Shown here one piece after another: positions 31,271-39,753 of a stretch of DNA of 64,000 nucleotides. The DNA is taken from contig CAUJNA010003240.1 of the NCBI GenBank assembly GCA_963377175.1, positions 146,501 to 210,500 of the forward strand. The letters run 5' to 3'. How positions within the stretch are numbered: the first letter of the stretch is position 1; every line of letters starts with the position of its first letter. Made by a program: the position numbers and the translations under genes. The notes under the pieces are model-generated. The model saw only the letters and a list, made by a program, of their open reading frames with translations. It made no database searches and was not told where the DNA came from. The DNA comes from Effrenium voratum (Eukaryota; Sar; Dinophyceae; Suessiales; Symbiodiniaceae).

Positions 31271-33232
31271 CATACACTGGCATTATGCCACAAGCTATTT
31301 GCTTTCAACAAGTCTACCACTCAGACTCAAGCACATAGCTGTGGTGCATAGGAGTCATATAGTGTCAGCCATGCACTCAAACATGATTGCGCAATGCAAG
31401 CATGAGGAGGCCCGCCCGGGCTTCGTCATGTTTGAATTGTCAGTCATGCTGGCATGCTGCTGCCCTCTCATTGCCTGGACACTCTTTATGACACGCTGCT
31501 ATTGCAAAACGATTACGTCACAGAAAGTGCGCCCCACTCATTAATTAAGCAAAGAAGTGTTTCCTTACAGGTAGGGTCCATGCTGGCTGCAGAAACACAC
31601 CCTCACTGTGACCAAGACTCATCTTGTGCGTGCATGCACTCTGAGGTTTGGTCAGCTTGCCATAGTCCATGCAGAGGCCTGGGCCGGGGGAAGGGGGGCC
31701 AACGCTGGCCCAGGATGCTCCATGAGCTTGCTGAGTCTGAGGAAATTGTTGAAGCTGGTTTACTTGACCCTGTGGTTTACATATATTGCCACTTTCAGCC
31801 CAGTGCAGAGCGCCCTGTTTTCTCCTCCCACGTGATACTTGAAGCAAACTTCAGCCATGGTAAGGGCAGGTGTCCAAGGGCATGCCACCCAATATGAAAA
31901 CCAAAAGAGCATATTGGATACCTACTAGGAGCCCGAGACCCAAAATATAAGGGCCTTCACAAAGTGCCAGGAGTTGGGGTCAGTAAATGAGGTTTGGGAC
32001 AAGAATGATGGATTCAGACACCCCCAACACCCTAATGGAGGGCCCAATGATCCTCATACCCCTCTGACTCCCCGCAAGCTCTCTCAAAGTGGACCAAGCA
32101 AAGGGGTGCTGCCCAATAAAAGTGGTGCTCTGGGTTTTGACCCACGCCATGTGCCCCCTCCCTAAAAAGAGGAGGTTGGTGTTGGCTTCCCCTTGGTTTT
32201 CCTGTTCTGGCAGATCCTGTAAGGGTCACGACTCCTCAAGACCCTTGGACCCTCAAGACCAAGCCATTTCAGGCCCCATCGACACTAGGGTTATGCAACA
32301 GTGCCTACTGGGTAGCAAGATGGTCCAGTGGTCCAGTGGTAAAGTTTTCCAGTGGCTTACTGGACCACTGCACCAACAAGCAAACTCACAGTTGATGATT
32401 TCTCTGAGTTCAGCACTGCGCAGGCAGTAGCTCTGCCTTGCCTGGCGTGGCATTGGCCCCCTTTCAATGCCATGCCTTTCCATGTGGCCCTGCTACTCCC
32501 CCAATGTGTCATCAAAGCTTAAATAGCAAAACTGTGGCCCTTCCTGGCACAACCTTTGGAGGTGTCTAATAATTATAAGAAGCCATGCGCTCTGAACCAT
32601 GCAGCTGTACTCGCAAATGCGCCAGGCAGACCTCCTCATGCTGCAGGGCAAGCCGCTGCAGCTGCTGCTTGCGCCAGGGCATGTTCCATGTTGGCATGTA
32701 ACATGTGCTTTGGACATGCCACTCCTGTGCTCAGCTCTTCAGCACAGGAGTTTCATGTCAGAAGCACATGTCAATCTTCTCAGTAATATGAACATGCACA
32801 CACAGAAGCACACATGTAACCAATGAGGGCAAACAACGCACCACATGTGTGTCACAACCATAGTGCCTACCCACCCAATGCTCACTGTATTGTAGCCATA
32901 TCAAGCACTTAATCAACGCACATGTGTGGAAGCTATGCAGGCAACTTACCAACCCTCATGTGTGTAGCAATGATACTGGATGTGCATGAGTCTGCGGATA
33001 ATGGCTCTGTGCTCCTCACATGCTTCTCATGTGTTTGCTAGAAACACATGTGAAGCATCTGAGAAACACTGGGCACTGAAATGCGCATGGTTTTATGGCC
33101 AATTCTTGGTTTATGGTAAACACGTACATGGCATGATTATGCCGAATTGTTGTGCCAAAATGGTCTGATTTTCCCCCATATGCTGTATACCAGTTACCTT
33201 TTGCTAGTATACCACTTCCATGGGTCAAAGTT
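31270..33232. other. Intergenic, nothing recognised
   Basis: About 2 kb with only short frames. One CAGTGG-type cluster is at 32320-32365, and words such as ACACATGTG recur near 32760-33060. It ends at the 3' LTR of the copia element. Confidence 0.5.
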
Positions 33233-33392
33233 TAGAACAGGTTAAACAACCGGGAAGGGTCACAAATGAACCCTGTACTCAGCGCGCTTTTTCCTTGAGC
33301 CATACGCAGTCGTAATGATGAGACTGCGCAAGTGAGACATTCATGCATTGGGGTTTTACATGGTTGATAAATACATCACGTTACAAACTACA
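33233..33392 (-). repeat. 3' LTR (160 bp)
   Basis: On the minus strand it runs from TGTAGTTTGTAACG, right after a GGGGGG tract, to CCCGGTTGTTTAACCTGTTCTA. The last 55 nt match the sequence after 45645 exactly. The left edge is where the two copies diverge. The TG start is inferred from the purine tract, not from comparison. Confidence 0.75.
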
Positions 33393-33398
33393 CCCCCC
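33393..33398 (-). other. Candidate polypurine tract
   Basis: GGGGGG on the minus strand, immediately before the LTR start TG. It is short but correctly placed for plus-strand priming. Confidence 0.45.
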
Positions 33399-33674
33399 GT
33401 GCCCGGATGTGAAACAGGAGGACAAATGAAAGGGATGAAACAACCAAAGAAACCCGATCGGCATGAAGTCCTTTTGCAGTACACAAGCACTTGGATTCGA
33501 GCAACCGACAGTTAAGGTCTTCCGCCTCCACTGACCGTCGCTCTCGCGAGGCGTGCTCATGCACTGTACATTGATCCTCGGCCAACATGGATTGAGAAGT
33601 ATAATGAATATTGAATTTGAAATGTAAATGGATGTCAGCCGAAGATTGAAAAGATTGTTGAAGAGATCGCTCAT

Positions 33675-34646
33675 TCATCGCCAATTCCAATTGCGGGAGC
33701 TCTTCCACGGACGCTGATCATCAGACCACCACGAGTCCCAGGATTGGCCCCAGCTTCCCCAGTACGACTGGCTCCATTGTCGATCTTGCCATTGGCCACC
33801 GGTCTCCCGGAGCTGCGGAATGGGCTTGCGCGTCACACCGACAACTGCAGGGAGCGGGGTGGCTCGTCCAGGGATTTCGATGCCGGGGATCTCCTCTTCG
33901 ACAAAGCAAAGCAACTCAACCAATACCATTTCGGGGTCTCCCACAGACGAGAAATCCCGGGTCCAGCCCATCACGGGGTAGCGGTTGCTCTTGTCAAGGC
34001 TTCCATACAATGCAGCAAATTGTTCTGGTTCCAGAAATCTGCCACCATGCACCACATACACGTCCTTCGGATCAACCTCCTGCACGTCCTCCGTTGGCGG
34101 CACCAGCGTTAGCCGTGCGTGATATTTCGGCACAGCAACGCTTCCTTGGATCATTTCCTTGGTTCTCCCGAAACTCGGAATAATGCATCGTGCCACCTTC
34201 TCGATAAACTCGAGGGCGGACGGCGTCAGGTCTCCCCGCGCGGCAGTGTAGGCGTAGAAGGGGTCATTGATCAGCCTCTCGTACAACGTGGTGTACTCCT
34301 TGTTGCGAAGAACTGCTTTCTTGGCGATGTCCTTCATGATCCCGAGGCCCCCTCTTGCGCTTCGATCCCCTCGCGCATCCTTCCGCTGCGTCAAGATCTG
34401 AGTCTCAACCTGGTCCATGGAAAGCGGCACGCCCAAGCTGTTGGCCATCTCCTGCAATCGGACGACCCTGGCTATTTTCTTGATATCGGGCATGCGCTCC
34501 ATGAGACGGTCACACTGGAAACAGTTGATGGTGCCGACCGGGATGAGGATTTTGCAGCGCGGGCACTCAACGTCGGGGATGTGCGTGACCTCCGCGAAGC
34601 GCCAGTTGGTCGACTTCTGCTTGTTGGGATCCAGGTCCTGCCACAA
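33675..34646 (-). CDS. Copia ORF6: zinc-ribbon protein
   Basis: The last ORF of the element, 323 codons. Near the N-terminus ECPRCKILIPVGTINCFQC gives a CxxC...CxxC zinc ribbon (about residues 26-44). A helical middle follows, then KYHARLTLVPP and VYVVHGGRFLEPEQF, and a Trp/Ser/Arg-rich tail (SYWGSWGQSWDSWW). It overlaps the preceding ORF by 80 nt in another frame, so the true protein probably continues from that ORF and the first codons here are artificial. Role unknown; nucleic-acid binding is a guess from the ribbon. Confidence 0.6.
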   Translation of the reverse strand: MWQDLDPNKQKSTNWRFAEVTHIPDVECPRCKILIPVGTINCFQCDRLMERMPDIKKIARVVRLQEMANSLGVPLSMDQVETQILTQRKDARGDRSARGGLGIMKDIAKKAVLRNKEYTTLYERLINDPFYAYTAARGDLTPSALEFIEKVARCIIPSFGRTKEMIQGSVAVPKYHARLTLVPPTEDVQEVDPKDVYVVHGGRFLEPEQFAALYGSLDKSNRYPVMGWTRDFSSVGDPEMVLVELLCFVEEEIPGIEIPGRATPLPAVVGVTRKPIPQLRETGGQWQDRQWSQSYWGSWGQSWDSWWSDDQRPWKSSRNWNWR

Positions 34647-36258
34647 ACCACTCCGGCCTCGGGTTTCCGGGCTGCTGCTTCACAGCCCGGGCCCAGTTTC
34701 TGTAGAGGCCATAGCGGGCGGTCTCGAATTCAAGCGCGATCTGCTCTTCTTTCGGGAGGTTCTCGTCGTAAACGTCCCTGACCTTCGTCACATTGCCAAT
34801 GCGGTGGGGCCGCGTCATGTCGCGGCACGCTGTCGGGGCCCACTGTTTGTAATAGAGCTTACACTCCTTCTCGGCCTTCGCCATGAACGATTCCGGCACT
34901 GGGGTCCCGACAACGCCCTTCTGGGTCTCTTCCCGATACTTCTTGATGCTGTCCTGGTAATTCCGTCTGACACTGACATACATCCAGTTTGACCAGATAA
35001 ACTTTGCACATTCAGCGTCATAGGCGTAAATGAGGACCTTGTTCGTGATCCAATCCTCCGTCACCAGGGCTTCCCCGTCTCCGGGTGCGTACAGCCGACA
35101 TCCCAATTGGATCAACATCTCCACATCGACGGCGATGTTGATGGGTCGGTCAGCACGTGCACCCCCCGCCTTCCGGCCATGCCTGTCCCAAGGAGGCACT
35201 ACCGTTAGGTAGGCGTGACCGCGCGAGGTTTGCCGGTCTCCCATTCCGCCCGGAAAGATGCCCATGTAGATGATGTCAAAGAAATTCCGCATGTTGCACG
35301 TGTGGTAGGCGATTTTGGGCAGCGCCTTTCGGCGTGCGTCCGAGAAATCTTTGCAGAAGCCCGGTCGCACACCCTTCTTTGCGTGCTCAATGGTGTAGTT
35401 GACATCCATTGCAATGGGATCTCCAGGAATATTGTCAAAGCCGCTGGCCTCGGTCACCCAATCGTTGTGGCCAGTGAACGCGCGAATGCGTAGCGGCATG
35501 AAACTGAGCCCGTTCCATTGCTGCCCGGCCGGCGCGTACTCGACATAGACCTCGAACCGATTCGATGTGGACGTGGCCTGAAGAAGAGTGTATTGGGTGC
35601 AGTTCCAGTCATATCGTCGTTGGATCCATTTGGCGACGGCTGCGTAGTCGAAGGAGTTGTCCTTGAGATTGATCTCAGGGATGGATCGCGTCGCATGTTC
35701 GTGGGCATGTCCGCGAACCAAATACGACACCTTCTTGCTCAAGAACGTCCTTCTGCCATAGTTCTGGATCTGGGGAATCTTGATTCCTGAGCATTTGATC
35801 CACTCCCTCTTGGGTTCAGCAGCCTGGCCACGGGTCTCCCCGGGCTTTCCAGCAGCTTTGGAAACTGCCTTCGCCTTGGGGATGATCTCCGAGCCACGGA
35901 TCTCTCCGGGCTGAGTCTTGCTGGTCCCAGCCACGGACGCCTGATCACTGGATGAGGCAGCCTGCATTGGCATTGCCTTTGATTTCACCTTTGGTGTCGC
36001 AGCACTGAGAGCTGCAGTCATTTTGTTATGACTTTTCCGCTTGGAAGTGAGGTCCTCCTCATCCGAAGAAGAAGACCAATCGATCACATCGTTGAGGCCG
36101 CTGACGGTCGCCGCGTGAATGTCGGGTTGCATCATCTGTAAGATCTTTGCTTCCTCCTTGACGGTGTCAAGGGGGTAGAGGGGGTTTGCCTCCTTTTCAG
36201 TCTCCAGGAAAATCTCGCGCTTCGGCTCTTGCGCGGCGATTTCGTTGATCGCCTCCAA
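34567..36258 (-). CDS. Copia ORF5: Tpt1/KptA-like RNA 2'-phosphotransferase domain
   Basis: 563 codons. The N-terminal part is acidic and Ser/Lys rich (DWSSSSDEEDLTSKRK). A Tpt1/KptA-like domain follows, at about residues 180-350 (35,730-35,200): LSKKVSYLVRGHA (the SYLLRH motif, 35705-35716), NRFEVYVE, LRIRAFTGHN (the IRAxQGHS motif, 35462-35487), AYHTCN (the HGT motif, about 35290-35308) and SRGHAYLT (the RxHVHLS motif, 35204-35226). Tpt1/KptA enzymes remove the 2'-phosphate left at RNA ligation junctions using NAD. The order and spacing of the four motifs fit; the Arg-Gly-His variant differs from the usual Arg-His. It overlaps ORF4 by 127 nt, with a frameshift near a CCCC run at about 36,325. 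Confidence 0.7.
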   Translation of the reverse strand: MEAINEIAAQEPKREIFLETEKEANPLYPLDTVKEEAKILQMMQPDIHAATVSGLNDVIDWSSSSDEEDLTSKRKSHNKMTAALSAATPKVKSKAMPMQAASSSDQASVAGTSKTQPGEIRGSEIIPKAKAVSKAAGKPGETRGQAAEPKREWIKCSGIKIPQIQNYGRRTFLSKKVSYLVRGHAHEHATRSIPEINLKDNSFDYAAVAKWIQRRYDWNCTQYTLLQATSTSNRFEVYVEYAPAGQQWNGLSFMPLRIRAFTGHNDWVTEASGFDNIPGDPIAMDVNYTIEHAKKGVRPGFCKDFSDARRKALPKIAYHTCNMRNFFDIIYMGIFPGGMGDRQTSRGHAYLTVVPPWDRHGRKAGGARADRPINIAVDVEMLIQLGCRLYAPGDGEALVTEDWITNKVLIYAYDAECAKFIWSNWMYVSVRRNYQDSIKKYREETQKGVVGTPVPESFMAKAEKECKLYYKQWAPTACRDMTRPHRIGNVTKVRDVYDENLPKEEQIALEFETARYGLYRNWARAVKQQPGNPRPEWFVAGPGSQQAEVDQLALRGGHAHPRR

Positions 36259-39200
36259 CTCCCTCTCACGGACCTCATTGTCGAAAGGGTCCTCAGGGTT
36301 CTTTGCAATTGCCGGACCGCCAGTTTCCTGGGGTGCCGCTCGGTGTCATCGGTGTGGATGCGGTCAGCTCGAGACGTGTTGGATATGAGAGTCTGGGGGT
36401 CGAGGACGGTGATTCCCGCGGAACCATGCAACAAACGAGCATGCCCGTCCATCTGAGTCTTGTAAGATTCACTCAGCCCATACGTCTCATAGTCCCTCGG
36501 CACGATGAGGACGACCTGGACGACGTCTTCCCGAAAAGCAATATGGCATAGCCGATCACGGACAGTCATCACCGCTCGGGCATTCCTTTCGATGATGTCC
36601 ATCGCAGCCTTCCGCTTTGCCTCGGAATCAGTGGCCCAGCCCGCTAGGGCGGCGGGGTTGTCGATGTAACCGTTACGACCGACAACGTCATTCCCGGACC
36701 ACGAGATCACGATGACGTACGGCCGGGGCTCAGGCCTTTCGGCGAGCTTTAGCATTGCCCGCTCAGCAGCGTCAAGAGATTCTGCTAGTCCTTTGCCCCA
36801 TGTCATTTCGGACCAGACCTCGTGCTTGTGCCCAAAGAGCGTCCGCTTATTCTCCTTGAGGATGGTGCCAACATCTGTCTTTGCTCCATCTTTGACCAAC
36901 GCATTGAAGGAGTCGCCGAAAAACAGATAGTTGACCGCGGGTTTCCCCGGGCAAAAGAGGATATCGAAAGCCTCAGCCGGAGCCTCTTTGAGAATTCCCG
37001 CAGTACCTGTCAACGATGACATGGCGTTCTTGGCGAGAGCCAGCGCATCGGTACGTTCACTCATCTTGGCAAGGTCGACACCGGAGTTCACGTCCTTGAC
37101 GATGAATGATTGAGTTGCCGCATCACGGAACATGTCTGACCAAGCCTCTCGGTTGGCGACGCGCAGCTCGTCGGGGACGACCTCGGCCTTCACCTTCCCA
37201 TCGTGCAGGATGTAGTCCGAGCCGTAGTCAACTCGAGCAAGCGGCACATCTTTGTAGTGCCTCTCGGAGAATGCCGAGCGTACCGTCTTCAAGGCCTTCT
37301 CCACGGGCAGTGCTTCAGCCATGGTCGCAACTAGTAGCCGTGTTTGGATAACCTTTTCTTGAACCGACACTGCATAAGCAAAAGCCTTGTGAATCAAGTC
37401 AGTCATGATGTACGTATAGGATTCAGTATTCTTGAGATTCCGTCCCCTACCTTCAGCATGTTGGACAGTGCAAGAACACACTCTTCCATCAAAGTAATTG
37501 TGGAGGCAATGCATGTTGGTCTTAACAGTCCATGGTTTCTTCATAGGAATCCCATCGGTAGTTTTGACACCAACAGCACAACCATCAAACTTAACAGGAG
37601 TCATGTTGTTTCGAATTACGAACTTGTCAACAGCCTTATCGTCCCAATAAGTGCAACTCCTGGGCCATTCAATAGCAATCAACGGTTTGGCAAATTCCAT
37701 TGAGTTCACGAGGTCAACGAAAGCAGACCAAATTCTTTTGTAAATGGATCGATGTTGCTTCACCTTCTCTTTCGCCGTGTCATGGTTCATGTTAATATGA
37801 GACCAAGCAGTTCCGCCAGTGCAAGGGATACTTGCCCATAGTAAAACAGGAATAGAGCCCTTGTTGCCGATAGAGCGGATATGCTTCACCTCGTCAACGA
37901 CACGCTTACGAGTAGCATGAGAAAGAATATCATCGTCCTGGGTAATCCGAATCACGTGGCAGCCAAAAGCGGGTCGGCGCGAAGTATCACCAAGCTTGGA
38001 ATCGTGTGAACAGCAAACTTCAACCAGAATACGATTAGGGGCACCCCCCGTATTCCTGGCCTCGGATTTGTCCAGGCGTGGCGACACGGCAGCCGGCATA
38101 CCTGGGACATCCATTCTGCTAGCAATATTCATGAGTTTGAGCCCTCCCTGCCACTTCTCAGCATTTGTGAAGGGCTTCGTCAGAATATCTGCTGCCTGAA
38201 GTTCAGTGGACACGTGTGTAAGCTTGTAGTGTTTCCGCCTGAATTGCTCCGCTAACCAAGCAAGATTAACACGTTGGGTCTTGTCGGTATGGCGAAAGGC
38301 CGGAGATCTACCACTTTCAAGAATACGGATAGTGGCCTGGTTGTCCTCGAGAAAAATGCCTTCGAAAGAACCATTGTTGATAAGAGTCACACCCTCGCTA
38401 CCAACACGTTCATCCCCAACATACTCAAAGTCGGTAAGGTTGTCCCTGATCTCTTTGGCCTCGATTTCGAGATCGGCCTCGCCGGCCCCCCGCATGAAGA
38501 AATACGTCTTGCCTGTCCATGCGGAGTCGGTTTGGCGTTCTGGATCATTTGGGCAAATTCGGGAAACTTTGAGATTGATGTTGCCATCACTGAAGAGTTG
38601 AACCGTGTATCTGGTGCTGGACAAGGCCTCGGTTCTAACCGGGCAGTCGTCGTTCGATGGAACAAACAACTGGGTTCTTCTTTTATTGTGGACTCTGACT
38701 ATATATCCATTGACCGTGCCGTTGATCCAGTAGTCGGAAGTTCTTGACGGGGTGAGAGTGCGTGTTGGGTTTTCTGTACCACCCCCCGCCGACTGTATGA
38801 TCTCCCAGAGGCAGGAAGACGGAAGTCCAACAGCACGCAATGCCACATTAGCGGCAATCACCTCGGCTTCAGTGGACGACATCGCAGTGGAAGTCTGCTT
38901 TTTGGAAAATGCAGTCAGAGGATAGAAGGTATTAGGGCCAATCAATGCAAGAAAACACCCTGATGTACTGCGGGAGTCATGTTCGCCAGCATGATCCGAG
39001 TCCGCAAACAACCATTGTCGGGTTCGTGATGAGGGGTCACCAACGAAACCGTGCATCTTCCGATCGACTGTGGTATGGATATAGCACATTAACCGGAAGA
39101 GCGCCTGGTCGCAGTCGACGGACCACTTGGTAACGCGAGAAGCCAGTCCCTGGGTCGCTCTCAAGAGATCAAAACGGGCCATCCGCGCAGCAAACAGGAC

Positions 39201-39350
39201 CTTCATGAGGATTTTGGAGGCGATGGGTTGAAGAATACCCTTCTTCTCCGTATCGTCTTTGGTGGGTCTTGCAATGCGGTCATCCTGAAATGGAGTGGAA
39301 ACCTTCTTGAACTGAACATTGCCCCCCCGCAAGCTCAACATACCTGTCAA
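36132..39350 (-). CDS. Copia ORF4: RNase H, methyltransferase-like and SGNH-hydrolase domains
   Basis: 1072 codons. Residues about 30-370 are copia RNase H: LFADSDHAGEHDSRSTSG (about residue 115), SSTEAE (38861-38880), EDNQA (38334-38351) and STELQAADILTKPF. About 140 extra residues separate the second and third catalytic blocks. Residues about 435-640 are methyltransferase-like: EVCCSHDSKLG (motif I, near 38,015), WASIPCTGGTAWS (motif IV type, 37812-37840) and IEWPRSCTYWDD (motif VI type, about 37,660-37,680). Residues about 795-1000 form an SGNH hydrolase: FFGDSF (nucleophile Ser, 36909-36917), SWSGNDV (GxND block, about 36,688-36,702) and ADRIHTDD (Asp-x-x-His, 36356-36367). The end past about 36,330 is out of frame. 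Confidence 0.8.
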   Translation of the reverse strand: MTGMLSLRGGNVQFKKVSTPFQDDRIARPTKDDTEKKGILQPIASKILMKVLFAARMARFDLLRATQGLASRVTKWSVDCDQALFRLMCYIHTTVDRKMHGFVGDPSSRTRQWLFADSDHAGEHDSRSTSGCFLALIGPNTFYPLTAFSKKQTSTAMSSTEAEVIAANVALRAVGLPSSCLWEIIQSAGGGTENPTRTLTPSRTSDYWINGTVNGYIVRVHNKRRTQLFVPSNDDCPVRTEALSSTRYTVQLFSDGNINLKVSRICPNDPERQTDSAWTGKTYFFMRGAGEADLEIEAKEIRDNLTDFEYVGDERVGSEGVTLINNGSFEGIFLEDNQATIRILESGRSPAFRHTDKTQRVNLAWLAEQFRRKHYKLTHVSTELQAADILTKPFTNAEKWQGGLKLMNIASRMDVPGMPAAVSPRLDKSEARNTGGAPNRILVEVCCSHDSKLGDTSRRPAFGCHVIRITQDDDILSHATRKRVVDEVKHIRSIGNKGSIPVLLWASIPCTGGTAWSHINMNHDTAKEKVKQHRSIYKRIWSAFVDLVNSMEFAKPLIAIEWPRSCTYWDDKAVDKFVIRNNMTPVKFDGCAVGVKTTDGIPMKKPWTVKTNMHCLHNYFDGRVCSCTVQHAEGRGRNLKNTESYTYIMTDLIHKAFAYAVSVQEKVIQTRLLVATMAEALPVEKALKTVRSAFSERHYKDVPLARVDYGSDYILHDGKVKAEVVPDELRVANREAWSDMFRDAATQSFIVKDVNSGVDLAKMSERTDALALAKNAMSSLTGTAGILKEAPAEAFDILFCPGKPAVNYLFFGDSFNALVKDGAKTDVGTILKENKRTLFGHKHEVWSEMTWGKGLAESLDAAERAMLKLAERPEPRPYVIVISWSGNDVVGRNGYIDNPAALAGWATDSEAKRKAAMDIIERNARAVMTVRDRLCHIAFREDVVQVVLIVPRDYETYGLSESYKTQMDGHARLLHGSAGITVLDPQTLISNTSRADRIHTDDTERHPRKLAVRQLQRTLRTLSTMRSVRGSWRRSTKSPRKSRSARFSWRLKRRQTPSTPLTPSRRKQRSYR

Positions 39351-39753
39351 GGCATTGTTTAAGGAATCCGGTCATGTCATAGGTAACCAGCGTGACGGGC
39401 TTGTCCATGCAAGCTTGGTGCTGAAACAGTTCATCGATATACGAAAAACCTTTTGCTCGATTGGCTCTCTTGGCGGACGTCTTGTCCCTGAGCTTCTTCA
39501 CGGCCGCAGCCGCTAGGCGGGCATTTCCAACGTTTTCATGAAAGAAATACGTGGTCCCAACCCAAAGAAAAGGAACAGTCTGAATCTGATCATCGTCTTC
39601 ATCGAAATGCCAATACTGCTGAGCGGCACCATCTTTATCAAAACATGGACTGCACTCTGTGCACCGCGTCCCGCCCAACCCAATTTCTTTGGCAACACCG
39701 TTAGGCGTGCGGCGAAATTTGCGCCTTGGCTGCTCGTGTTGACAAACAACCAC
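39280..39753 (-). CDS. Copia ORF3: RT-RNase H connection
   Basis: A 157-codon frame that bridges RT (ORF2) and RNase H (ORF4). It reads NGVAKEIGLGGTRCTECSP, then HFDEDDDQIQTVPFLWVGTTYFF and AKGFSYIDELFQHQACMDK. The overlap with ORF4 ends at a run of seven C on the plus strand (39323-39330), a likely site of a one-base indel. The GTTYFF segment resembles TGKTYFFMRG in the insertion inside RNase H. Confidence 0.65.
   Translation of the reverse strand: MVVCQHEQPRRKFRRTPNGVAKEIGLGGTRCTECSPCFDKDGAAQQYWHFDEDDDQIQTVPFLWVGTTYFFHENVGNARLAAAAVKKLRDKTSAKRANRAKGFSYIDELFQHQACMDKPVTLVTYDMTGFLKQCLDRYVELAGGQCSVQEGFHSISG

Noticed and set aside
34119..39133. Plus-strand ORFs across the copia element
   Set aside because: They are shadows of the minus-strand polyprotein, which carries clear catalytic motifs.
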